43,061 bases of DNA, from positions 1 through 43,061 of the forward strand of contig JAUILQ010000046.1 of NCBI GenBank assembly GCA_030433005.1, read 5' to 3'. The notes below the pieces were generated by a model that had not been told where the DNA came from, did no database searches, and was given only the letters and a program-made list of their open reading frames with translations. The position numbers and the translations under genes are program-made. Source of the DNA: Alphaproteobacteria bacterium (GTDB lineage: Bacteria; Pseudomonadota; Alphaproteobacteria; Kiloniellales; DSM-21159). Each line of letters opens with the position of its first letter. Positions within the stretch are counted from its first letter, which is position 1. Shown piece after piece: positions 16,552 to 24,403 of this stretch.

Positions 16552-18606
16552 TCACCCTCCCACCTTGACGATCAGGTTGCCGTGGCCGTCGACCTCGACG
16601 CGGTCGCCGGGCTCGACGACCAGGGTCGTGTCGAGCTGCTGGACGATGGCCGGGCCGGCGAAGAGCGCATCGAAGGGCAGGGCCTCGCGGGCGTAGACCG
16701 GGGTGTCCTGCCAGCCGCCCTGCTGGAACCAGACCGGCCGTTCGCCGATGCGCGCGTCGTCGACCCGGTCGGCGCGGCCCTCGGCCGGCAGCAGCGTCTC
16801 GACGGCGACCGACGGCCGGCGACCGATCACCGCGGTGTGCAGGTTGACCAGCACCGGGCGGATCTCCGGCAGCTCGACGGCGAAGCGGTTCCAGTAGGCC
16901 TCGACGAAGGCCTCGTGCAGCGCCTCGCGGGTCGGCTCCGGGCCGTCGAGCGCGACGGTCAGCAGGTGGGTCTGGCCCTGGAACTGCATGTCGGCGAAGT
17001 AGAGGGCGCGGGTCTCCTCGACCGCCACGCCCTCGCGCTCGATGGTCGCCAGGCCCTCGGCGGTCTGCTCGGCGAAGCCGGCGTGGACCTCGGCCAGCTC
17101 GACCGCCGGCAGCGGCTTGTTGATCGTGCGCACGTAGTCGTGGCGCAGGTCGGCGACGATGCAGCCGAGCGCGTTGGTGATGCCGGGCCTGGCCGGGATC
17201 AGCACCCGCGGGATCGCCAGCTCGCGGGCCAGCGCCGTCGCGTGCAGCGGCCCGGCGCCGCCGAAGGCGAAGAGCGCGAAGTCGCGCGGGTCGTGGCCGC
17301 GGCTCAGCGAGACCATGCGGATTGCCCCGGCCATGCGGTCGTTGGCGATGCGCAGCACGGCCGCCGCCGCCGCGTCGGGCGCCAGGCCGAGGGGCTCGCC
17401 GATCTCGCGCGCGAAGGCCGCCTTCAGGTCGTCGAGCGAGACCGGGCTGTCGACCGACAGCAGGCGGCCGGGGTCGAGTCGGCCGAGCAGCAGGTTGGCG
17501 TCGGTGATGGTCGGGCGCGTGCCGCCGCGGCCGTAGCAGATCGGGCCCGGCGTGGCGCCGGCGCTCTCGGGCCCGACCTGCAGCAGGCCGGCCTCGTCGA
17601 CCGAGGCCAGCGAGCCGCCGCCGGCACCGATGGTGTGGACGTCGACCATCGGCACGTGGATCGGCAGGCCGTACTCCAGCTCCAGCTCGGAGGAGACCTG
17701 GGGCACGCCCTCGCGGATCAGCCCGACGTCGGTCGAGGTACCGCCCATGTCGTAGGTGATCAGGTTGGCGACGCCGCAGGCGCGCGCCGTGAAGGCGGCC
17801 GCCATGACGCCGGAGGCCGGGCCGCTCATCACCGTCTTGACCGCCTCCTCGGCGGCGATGCCGGCGGCCACCGTGCCGCCGTTGCCCTGCATCAGCAGCA
17901 GCTCGCGCGCGTAGCCGCGCTGCTTCAGCTCGCTGGCGAGGCGCTGCAGGTAGCGGTCGAGCACAGGCTGCACCGCGGCGTTGACCGCAGCTGTGGTGCC
18001 GCGCTCGTATTCGCGGAACTCCGAGAGGATGGCGTGGCCCAGGGTGACGTAGGCGTTGGGCCAGACCTGCCGCGCGATCTCGCCGGCCCGACGCTCGTGC
18101 TCGGGGTGGCGATAGGCGTGCAGGAAGTGGATGACCAGGGCCTCGCAGCCGGCCTCGAGCAGCTGCCGGCAGGCGGCCTCGACCGCGGCCTCGTCGAGCG
18201 GCGTCAGCACCGCGCCGTCGGCGTCGACGCGCTCGGCGACCTCCAGGCGCAGCTCGCGCGGGATCAGCGGCTCGAAGCGGCCGGTCATGCCGTAGGGCTG
18301 CGGGCGCGTGCGCCGGCCGAGCTCCAGCACGTCGCGGAAGCCGGCGGTGGTGATCAGCCCGACCTTCGCGACCTTGCGCTCGAGCAGCGCGTTGGTCGTG
18401 GTCGTGGTGCCGTGGACCAGTTCGGCCACCGCCGAGAGCTCGGCGCCGGCCGCCTCGAGCGCGGCCAGCACGCCGTAGGCCTGGTTGTCGACCGTCGTCG
18501 GCACCTTGGCGACTCCGAGCCGCGGCGGCCCCTCGGCGCCGCGCTCCATCAGGATCAGGTCGGTGAAGGTCCCGCCGACGTCGACGCCGACAACCACTGC
18601 GCTCAT
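16552..18606 (-). CDS. hyuA: Hydantoinase A/oxoprolinase family subunit (ATP-binding)
   Basis: A 684-residue ASKHA-fold ATPase subunit of the hydantoinase/oxoprolinase family (PF05378 plus PF01968). It phosphorylates the cyclic amide before ring opening with HyuB. The first phosphate loop GVDVGGTFTDLILME is at residues 7-21, followed by HGTTTTTNALLERK, then the second-domain signature ITYDMGGTSTDVGLI and TIGAGGGSLASVD. The C-terminal domain has FAFGGAGPLHA and ITNALGCIVADLRHDYVRT. The ATG at 18606 gives the usual MxxxVGVDVGGT beginning. It lies downstream of the Liv-type transporter genes in the same direction, beyond a palindromic element, which suggests that the transported compound, or a product of it, is the substrate. 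Confidence 0.94.
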   Translation of the reverse strand: MSAVVVGVDVGGTFTDLILMERGAEGPPRLGVAKVPTTVDNQAYGVLAALEAAGAELSAVAELVHGTTTTTNALLERKVAKVGLITTAGFRDVLELGRRTRPQPYGMTGRFEPLIPRELRLEVAERVDADGAVLTPLDEAAVEAACRQLLEAGCEALVIHFLHAYRHPEHERRAGEIARQVWPNAYVTLGHAILSEFREYERGTTAAVNAAVQPVLDRYLQRLASELKQRGYARELLLMQGNGGTVAAGIAAEEAVKTVMSGPASGVMAAAFTARACGVANLITYDMGGTSTDVGLIREGVPQVSSELELEYGLPIHVPMVDVHTIGAGGGSLASVDEAGLLQVGPESAGATPGPICYGRGGTRPTITDANLLLGRLDPGRLLSVDSPVSLDDLKAAFAREIGEPLGLAPDAAAAAVLRIANDRMAGAIRMVSLSRGHDPRDFALFAFGGAGPLHATALARELAIPRVLIPARPGITNALGCIVADLRHDYVRTINKPLPAVELAEVHAGFAEQTAEGLATIEREGVAVEETRALYFADMQFQGQTHLLTVALDGPEPTREALHEAFVEAYWNRFAVELPEIRPVLVNLHTAVIGRRPSVAVETLLPAEGRADRVDDARIGERPVWFQQGGWQDTPVYAREALPFDALFAGPAIVQQLDTTLVVEPGDRVEVDGHGNLIVKVGG

Positions 18607-18643
18607 GGGGCTCCTGGGGCGGTGCTGGTGGAGACTGCGGACA

Positions 18644-18777
18644 CCTCACCCTCCCACGGCCTGCGGCCGCGGGCCCCTCCCTCTCCCCTGAAGCGGAGAG
18701 GGAAGATGTGGGCGCCCGGTGAACCCTCTCCGCTCTGGGGAGAGGGTGCCGAGCGCGAGCGAGGCGGGTGAGGTGAG
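18644..18777. repeat. Dispersed palindromic element, CCTCACCC...CCCTCTCC family
   Basis: The element begins CCTCACCCTCCCACGGCCTG and ends GGGTGAGGTGAGG. Inside are paired segments CTCTCCCCTGAAGCGGAGAG and CCCTCTCCGCTCTGGGGAGAGGG. It occupies the gap between the LivF-like and HyuA genes. The same core, shortened, appears in frame inside the UPF0280 gene at 25081-25128. Confidence 0.8.
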
Positions 18778-18804
18778 GGCACGAACAGATCCGACACGGC
18801 AGCC

Positions 18805-19515
18805 CTAGACCGTCAGGTAGGCCTGTCGGACGGCGTCGTCGGCCATCAGCTCGGCCATGCTGCCCTGGTAGCGGATGCGGCCGCCCTCGATGACGTAGGC
18901 GCGGTCGGAGAGCTCCTTGGCGAAGTAGAGGTTCTGCTCGCTGAGCAGCACGGTCATGCCCTCCTTCTTCAGCTCCAGGATGGTGCGCGCCATCTGCTCG
19001 ACGATGACCGGGGCGAGGCCCTCGGAGGGCTCGTCGAGCAGGATCGCGCGCGGGTTGCCCATCAGGGTGCGCGCGATGGTCAGCATCTGCTGCTCGCCGC
19101 CCGACATGCGCCCGCCCGGCCGGTCGCGCATCTCGGCGAGGTTGGGGAACAGCTCGAACAGCTTCTCCGGCGTCCATTCGGGCGCGTCCTCGCGGGCCGG
19201 CTGGCGGCCGACCTCGAGGTTCTCCATGACCGTCAGATTGGTGAAGATGCGCCGCTCCTCCGGCACGTAGCCGAGGCCGGCCTGGGCGATGCGGTACGAG
19301 GGCAGGCGTGCGATGTCCTCGCCGTCGAAGGCGCGGCTGCCGCGCGTGTTCGCCAGCAGGCCGACGATCGCCTTCAGGGTCGTCGACTTGCCGGCGCCGT
19401 TGCGGCCGAGCAGGGCGACGACCTCGCCGCGGCCGACCTCCAGCGCGACCTCGAAGAGGATGTGGGCGCGGCCGTAGAAGGCGTCGAGCCCGGAGACGGT
19501 GAGCAGGGCGCTCAT
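18805..19515 (-). CDS. livF: Branched-chain amino acid-type ABC transporter ATP-binding protein (LivF)
   Basis: A 236-residue cytoplasmic ATPase of the LivF type. Walker A is GRNGAGKST (residues 37-45), the ABC signature is MSGGEQQ, Walker B is AILLDEPSEGL, and the switch His is replaced by Gln-Asn (LLSEQN), as is usual for this family. GYVPEERRIFTNLTVMENLEVG is the characteristic LivF segment. Its ATG overlaps the livG stop in an ATGA arrangement. It energises the Liv-type importer together with LivG. It is the last transporter gene before the hydantoinase genes. Confidence 0.95.
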   Translation of the reverse strand: MSALLTVSGLDAFYGRAHILFEVALEVGRGEVVALLGRNGAGKSTTLKAIVGLLANTRGSRAFDGEDIARLPSYRIAQAGLGYVPEERRIFTNLTVMENLEVGRQPAREDAPEWTPEKLFELFPNLAEMRDRPGGRMSGGEQQMLTIARTLMGNPRAILLDEPSEGLAPVIVEQMARTILELKKEGMTVLLSEQNLYFAKELSDRAYVIEGGRIRYQGSMAELMADDAVRQAYLTV

Positions 19516-20333
19516 CGGGCTTCTCCTTCGGCTCGCTCGCCCGGAAGCTGTTCGCCGGCGCGCGCCTCGATCTGGCGCGCGGCGGCCTCGGCGCCGGCGC
19601 CGCCCAGGTAGATGCGCTGGACCTCGGCGTCGTCGCGCACCTCGGCCGGCGTGCCGGTCGCGACCTGGCGACCGCGGTCGAGCACCAGCAGGCGGTCGGC
19701 GTGGGCGAAGACGACGTCCATGTCGTGCTCGGTGAACAGCACCGAGATGCCGCTCTCGCGCACGATGCCGGCGGTCAGGGCCATCAGCTCGATGCGCTCG
19801 CGCGGCGCCATGCCGGCGGTCGGCTCGTCCATCAGCAGCAGCTTCGGCTGGTGGGCCAGCGCGATCGCCAGCTCGACCCGCTTGATGTCGCCATAGGCGA
19901 GCAGGCCGCACTGCCGCTCGGCCTGGCCGGCCATGCCGACGCGCTCCAGCACCGCCAGCGCCTGCTCGCGGTAGAGCCGGCGCGCCGAGGGCAGCAGGGC
20001 GCGCAGCCGGCCGTGGTGCGACAGGAAGGCCATCTGCACGTTCTCGGCGACGGTCATCGAGCCGAAGGTCGCGGCGACCTGGAAGGTGCGCCCGACGCCG
20101 AGGCGCCAGATCCGCCGCGGCGCCTCGCCGGTGATGTCGCGGCCGGCCAGGCGCACCGAGCCGCGGTCGGGCCGGAGCTGGCCGCCGACCATGTTGAAGC
20201 AGGTCGTCTTGCCGGCGCCGTTCGGGCCGATGATCGCGAAGAGCTGGCCGGCCTCGACGCCGAAGGAGACCTCGTCGACGGCGGTCAGGCCGCCGAAGGC
20301 CTTGCGCAGGCCGGAGACGTCCAGAACGGTCAC
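19512..20333 (-). CDS. livG: Branched-chain amino acid-type ABC transporter ATP-binding protein (LivG)
   Basis: A 273-residue ATPase of the LivG type. It has Walker A IGPNGAGKTT, the segment GVGRTFQVAATFGSMTVAENVQ, a signature-like LAYGDIKRVELAIAL and Walker B LLLMDEPTAGM, then TEHDMDVVF with the switch His. The start is a GTG at 20333 that overlaps the permease stop (GTGA), so translation is coupled. The C-terminus carries an extra Ala/Glu/Arg-rich tail of about 25 residues (AAARQIEARAGEQLPGER) beyond the usual end. The signature motif differs from canonical LSGGQ but is normal for LivG. Confidence 0.94.
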   Translation of the reverse strand: MTVLDVSGLRKAFGGLTAVDEVSFGVEAGQLFAIIGPNGAGKTTCFNMVGGQLRPDRGSVRLAGRDITGEAPRRIWRLGVGRTFQVAATFGSMTVAENVQMAFLSHHGRLRALLPSARRLYREQALAVLERVGMAGQAERQCGLLAYGDIKRVELAIALAHQPKLLLMDEPTAGMAPRERIELMALTAGIVRESGISVLFTEHDMDVVFAHADRLLVLDRGRQVATGTPAEVRDDAEVQRIYLGGAGAEAAARQIEARAGEQLPGERAEGEAR

Positions 20334-22189
20334 CGGCTCTCCTCCCCGGCCAGGCGCTCGCGCAGGAAGCCGGCCAGGCCCTGCGGGAAGGCGATGACCA
20401 GGACCACGATGATCAGCCCGACGATGGCCCGCCAATAGTCGGTCAGCGGCAGGATGTAGGCCTCCAGCAGGTGGAAGGCGGCGGCGCCGAGCAGCGGCCC
20501 GGTCAGGGTCTGGATGCCGCCGAGCAGCACCATGACCAGGGCGTCGACCGAGGTCGGGATCGACAGCGCGCCGGGGTCGACGTTGCCCTTGGAGAACACG
20601 AAGACGCCGCCGGCCAGGCCGGCGCAGGTGCCGGCCAGCGCGAAGCCGAGCCACTGGTGGCGCTTCAGGTTGATGCCGATGGCGTCGCAGCGCAGCGGCG
20701 AATCGCGGCCGGCGCGCAGGGTGTAGCCGAAGGGCGCGTAGCTGGCGCGCCACAGGAAGGCGATCGCCGCGCCGCAGAGGATCAGCGAGAGGTAGTAGTA
20801 GACCGTGACGTCGCTGGCCCAGGCCGAGGGCCAGATGCCGATCATGCCGTTGTCGCCGCCGGTCAGCTCGACCCACTGGAAGGCGGTCGACCAGGCGATC
20901 TGGGCGAAGGCCAGGGTCAGCATGGCGAGGTAGACGCCCGACAGGCGCACGACGAACCAGCCGAACAGCAGCGCGCCGGCGCCGGCCGCCAGCGGGGCGG
21001 CGAGCAGTGCCGGCTCCATCGCGAAGTCGAGGTGCTTGACCGCCAGCGCCGCGCCGTAGGCGCCCAGGCCGAAGTAGGCGGCGTGGCCGAAGGAGACCAT
21101 GCCGCCGGCGCCCATGATGAAGTTCAGCGAGAAGGCGAAGAGCGCGAAGACGAAGACCTCGAGCACCAGCTTCTCGGTGTAGTCGCCGAGGCCGAGCGGC
21201 AGCAGCAGCAGGACCGCGACCAGCGCCGCCAAGCCGAGCTGGGCGCGCCGGCCAAGCGGCTTCAGCGGCCGGTCGCCGGCGAAGCCGTGGCCGGTCATCG
21301 GCTCGGGCGTGCCGAGCAGGCCCCAGGGCCGGACGACCAGCACCAGCGCCATCACCAGGAACGGCAGGACCAGGGTGATTTCCGGGAACACCAGGATGCC
21401 GAAGGCCTGCAGCTGGGCGATGATCAGGGCGGCCAGGAAAGCGCCCAGGACGTTGCCCATGCCGCCGATCACGGTGACCACGAAGGCCTCGGCGATGATG
21501 TTGATGTCCATGAAGGGGTTGGCCGGTTCGACCGGCATCTGCAGGGCGCCGGCGAGGCCGGCGAGCGCGCCGCCGAGGAACAGCACGCCGGTGAACAGGA
21601 CCGACTGGTTGACGCCCAGCGCGCCGACCATCTCGCGATCCTGGGTCGCGGCGCGCACCAGGGTGCCCCAGCGGGTGCGGTTGAACAGCAGCCACAGGCC
21701 GCCGAGGACCAGCGGGCCGGCGGCGATCAGCACCAGCTGGTACTCGGGAAAGCGGAAGCCGAGGATCACCACGAAGGAGGTGAAGCCGGGCGCGCGCGGT
21801 CCGAACAGCTCCTCCGGGCCCCAGATCGCCGGCACCAGGTCCTGGACGATCAGCACCACGCCGAAGGTCGCCAGCAGCTGGAACAGCTCGTGGGAGCGGT
21901 AGATGCGGCGCAGCAGCAGCAGCTCCATGAGCACCGCGAACAGCCCGACGCCGACCGCGGCGACCGGGATCGCCAGCCAGAAGCCGAGCGCGTCGCCGAG
22001 CGCCGGCATGATCGTCGCGGTCAGCGTGAAGGCGAAGTAGGCGCCCAGCATGTAGAAGCTGCCGTGCGCGAAGTTCACGATCCGCGTGACCCCGAAGATG
22101 ATCGTCAGGCCGCAGGCGATCAGGAAGAGGTTCGAGGCGCTGGCCAGCCCGTTGAGGAACTGGATCACGTAGAAGGCGGGATCGATCAT
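20330..22189 (-). CDS. livHM: Fused branched-chain amino acid-type ABC permease (LivH-LivM)
   Basis: A 619-residue inner-membrane protein that joins both permeases in one chain. The LivH part (residues 1 to about 290) has NGLASASNLFLIACGLTIIFG, IVNFAHGSFYMLGAY and GTLVRAATQDREMVGALGVN. The linker near residue 296 is short and polar. The LivM part (about 310-619) has FSLNFIMGAGGMVSFGHAAYFGLGAYG and AGRDSPLRCDAIGINLKRHQ, the coupling helix region. Both domains keep the EAA-like loops that meet LivG and LivF. Fusion permeases of this type occur in other alphaproteobacteria. The substrate is set mainly by the binding protein at 22421-23647. Confidence 0.95.
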   Translation of the reverse strand: MIDPAFYVIQFLNGLASASNLFLIACGLTIIFGVTRIVNFAHGSFYMLGAYFAFTLTATIMPALGDALGFWLAIPVAAVGVGLFAVLMELLLLRRIYRSHELFQLLATFGVVLIVQDLVPAIWGPEELFGPRAPGFTSFVVILGFRFPEYQLVLIAAGPLVLGGLWLLFNRTRWGTLVRAATQDREMVGALGVNQSVLFTGVLFLGGALAGLAGALQMPVEPANPFMDINIIAEAFVVTVIGGMGNVLGAFLAALIIAQLQAFGILVFPEITLVLPFLVMALVLVVRPWGLLGTPEPMTGHGFAGDRPLKPLGRRAQLGLAALVAVLLLLPLGLGDYTEKLVLEVFVFALFAFSLNFIMGAGGMVSFGHAAYFGLGAYGAALAVKHLDFAMEPALLAAPLAAGAGALLFGWFVVRLSGVYLAMLTLAFAQIAWSTAFQWVELTGGDNGMIGIWPSAWASDVTVYYYLSLILCGAAIAFLWRASYAPFGYTLRAGRDSPLRCDAIGINLKRHQWLGFALAGTCAGLAGGVFVFSKGNVDPGALSIPTSVDALVMVLLGGIQTLTGPLLGAAAFHLLEAYILPLTDYWRAIVGLIIVVLVIAFPQGLAGFLRERLAGEESR

Positions 22190-22253
22190 GGGGTGCTTCG
22201 GTTGTCTGAGCGGGGAGGGCGGCCGTCCGTCATGGAAAGGTGCGCGCGACTCG

Positions 22254-22348
22254 CGCTTCGTGGTTCGACAGGCTCACCATGAAGCGCGACCTGAAGCCTG
22301 CGCAGACATCTCCATCGCTTCATGGTGAGCCTGTCGAACCACGAAGCG
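22254..22348. repeat. Dispersed palindromic element, GTTCGACAGGCTCACC family
   Basis: Perfect 33-base inverted arms lie at 22254-22286 and 22316-22348 (CGCTTCGTGGTTCGACAGGC and onward) with a 29-base spacer. It sits between the substrate-binding protein gene and the permease gene. In this position a stable mRNA hairpin could raise expression of the binding protein relative to the permease, as REP elements do elsewhere; this is inference. Confidence 0.88.
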
Positions 22349-22420
22349 TGACGGCGCCATCGGCGCCGCGTCCCCGCGCTCCGCCGGCTCTCGGCAGGGC
22401 GCAGGGACGTCGGCCCGGGC

Positions 22421-23647
22421 CTACTCGGCCGGACGGGCGGCCTCGACCTCGGCCTCGCTGTGGGCGTAGTCGGCGCCGTCGGCATAGTACCAGTCGACCA
22501 TCTTGCCCTGGCCGTCCTCGACGGCGAGCGTGCCGACGTAGGCGCCCATGGTCGACTGGTTGTCGATGGCGCGGAAAGCGATCGGCCCGATCGGGGTCTC
22601 GACCTTCAGGCCCTTGAGGGTGTCGACCAGCGTCTCGGTGTCGGTCGTCCCGGCGGTGTCGAGCAGCGTCTTCACCGTGTAGCCGAGCGCGTAGCCGAGC
22701 AGCGAGGCGAGGCGCGGGAAGTCGTCGTACTTGGCCTGGTAGGCCTCGACGAAGCGGGTGTGCTGCTCGCTCTCGATCTGCTCCCAGGGATAGCCGGTGA
22801 CGATCCAGCCCTCGGGGGCCTCGGCGCCCATCGGCGCCAGGTACTCCGGCTCGCCGGTCAGCAGGCTGAGCACCGGGCGCTCGCCGTCGAACAGGCCGCG
22901 CAGGGTGCCCTCGCGGACCAGCTTGGCCTGGTCGCCGGCGAAGGTGGCGTTGAACACGCCGTCGGGGTTGGCGGCCAGCATCGCCTGCACGGTCGCGCCG
23001 GCGTCGATCTTGCCGAGCGCCGGGTACTGCTCGACCACGACCTCGGCCTCGGGGTCCATCTCGGCCAGCAGCTTCTTGAAGTTCTCGGCCGCCGACTGGC
23101 CGTACTCGTAGTTCGGCGCGACGATCGCCCAGCGCTTGGCGCCGGCGTTCTTGCCGGCCTCGACCAGCATCTTGGTCTGCATGTAGGTGTTCGGCCGCAT
23201 GCGGAAGGTGTAGCGGTTGCCCTGGGCCATGGTCAGGGCGTCGGTCAGCGGCTCGGCGGCGATGAACAGGATCTTCTTCTGCTTGGCGTAGTCGCCGACG
23301 GCGAGGCCGATGTTCGAGAAGAAGGTGCCGAACAGGAAGGAGACGCCCTCGCCGGTGACCAGCTCCTCGGCGACGCGCACGGCGTCGGCCGTGGTGCCGC
23401 CGTCGTCGCGGCTGATCACCTCGATCTGGCGGCCGCCCATGACGCCGCCGGCCTCGTTGATCTCGCCGATCGCCAGCTGCCAGCCGTTGCGGTAGGGATC
23501 GGCGAAGGCGGCGATGCGCGCGTAGCTGAACAGCTCGCCGACCTTGACCGGCTCCTGGGCGGCGGCCTGCTTGACCGTGGCGGGCTGGAATGCGGCGGCA
23601 GCGGCGAGCAGCGCCGTGCCGGCGATCACAAAGGTCCTTCTCAGCAT
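22421..23647 (-). CDS. Liv-type ABC transporter substrate-binding protein
   Basis: A 408-residue periplasmic binding protein (Peripla_BP_6 type). The signal peptide MLRRTFVIAGTALLAAAAAF is followed by mature sequence from about residue 30 (AQEPVKVGELFSYARIAA). The first lobe holds NGWQLAIGEINEAGGVMGG, EVISRDDGGTTADAVRVAEEL and FLFGTFFSNIGLAVGDYA; the second has NYEYGQSAAENFKKLLAE and VFNATFAGDQAKLV. A ribosome site AGGGAGA stands about 10 bases before the ATG at 23647. It captures the substrate for the LivHM-G-F importer. The ligand is unknown: amino acids, amides, urea and aromatic acids all use this fold. The neighbouring hydroxylase and hydantoinase genes favour a nitrogen-containing cyclic acid. 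Confidence 0.93.
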   Translation of the reverse strand: MLRRTFVIAGTALLAAAAAFQPATVKQAAAQEPVKVGELFSYARIAAFADPYRNGWQLAIGEINEAGGVMGGRQIEVISRDDGGTTADAVRVAEELVTGEGVSFLFGTFFSNIGLAVGDYAKQKKILFIAAEPLTDALTMAQGNRYTFRMRPNTYMQTKMLVEAGKNAGAKRWAIVAPNYEYGQSAAENFKKLLAEMDPEAEVVVEQYPALGKIDAGATVQAMLAANPDGVFNATFAGDQAKLVREGTLRGLFDGERPVLSLLTGEPEYLAPMGAEAPEGWIVTGYPWEQIESEQHTRFVEAYQAKYDDFPRLASLLGYALGYTVKTLLDTAGTTDTETLVDTLKGLKVETPIGPIAFRAIDNQSTMGAYVGTLAVEDGQGKMVDWYYADGADYAHSEAEVEAARPAE

Positions 23648-23696
23648 CGTCTTGTTCTCCCTGCTTGCTTCCCTGGTTTGACTTCCGGCCTTCGGG

Positions 23697-23802
23697 CCGG
23701 CACCGGCCCGCATCCCCTCCCGGCCACCCCTACCAGGACACTGTCGTGGGTGGCCCCCGCTTCGCGGCGATCCTACGGATCGGGGGCGAGGGCCGGTGCC
23801 GA
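23697..23802. repeat. Long inverted repeat before the binding-protein gene
   Basis: Arms CGGCACCGGCCC (from 23698) and GGGCCGGTGCCG (23790-23801) are perfect inverted copies about 80 bases apart. Smaller inverted matches lie between them. It fills the 171-base gap between the DUF1185 gene and the binding-protein gene. It may end or attenuate transcription from the upstream genes or be another repeat element. Confidence 0.5.
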
Positions 23803-23818
23803 TTACCGAAACAATCCC

Positions 23819-24403
23819 CTACCTCTGGCCGTCCTCTCCCTTGATGTCCTCGGCCTTCAGGCCGGCGACGCGGGCATGCACGCGCGGGCCGCTCGTCATG
23901 GCCAGAATGTAGACGATCTCGCCGGCGCGCGGGGCGTCGGGCACGCGCATCTCGATCGCGGTGAAGTGGCTGCGCACGTAGGCGGCATTGATGTGGTGGA
24001 CGGGAATGTCGATCGCGGTACCCAGCGTGCCGACCTTCTTGGCCGAGGGCACGATGGCCTTGCTGTCGCCGAGCAGCTCGCGCATCGACCAGCCGCCGGG
24101 CACGTGCCAGAGCGCGCCGTGCTCCAGTTCGCCGTCGGCGCCGACGATCGCGCCCTTGCCGTAGGCCTCGATCTCGCCGGGCTGCTTGTCCATCGCCTTG
24201 ACCAGGCGCCGGGCCATCTCCAGGCCGACCGGCTTGAGGGCTTCCATCATCGGCAGGATGTCCTCGACGTAGCGCCCGGCGTAGGGGTTCTTCAGGACGC
24301 AGGCGACGGCGCCGCGGACCAGCGGCACCGCGGCCGGCGGGCCGCCCTCGTGGCGCTCCTCCTCGACCTGGGTGACGATCTTGCGGATTTCGATCAGCTC
24401 CAT
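23819..24403 (-). CDS. DUF1185 'amino acid synthesis' family protein
   Basis: A 194-residue protein of the DUF1185/AA_synth family (PF06684), named from indirect evidence only. Blocks seen are IRKIVTQVEEERHEGG, RGAVACVLKNPYAGRYVEDI, YGKGAIVGADGELEHGALWH and TAIDIPVHHINAAYVRSHF, then AEIVY-like ending EIVYILAMTSGPRVHAR. Conserved His residues (GALWH, VHH, RSHF) might form an active site. It overlaps the UPF0280 gene by 10 bases. The pairing with UPF0280, a hydroxynicotinate-reductase-like protein and a molybdenum hydroxylase suggests an enzyme of ring catabolism, not amino acid synthesis. Confidence 0.88.
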   Translation of the reverse strand: MELIEIRKIVTQVEEERHEGGPPAAVPLVRGAVACVLKNPYAGRYVEDILPMMEALKPVGLEMARRLVKAMDKQPGEIEAYGKGAIVGADGELEHGALWHVPGGWSMRELLGDSKAIVPSAKKVGTLGTAIDIPVHHINAAYVRSHFTAIEMRVPDAPRAGEIVYILAMTSGPRVHARVAGLKAEDIKGEDGQR

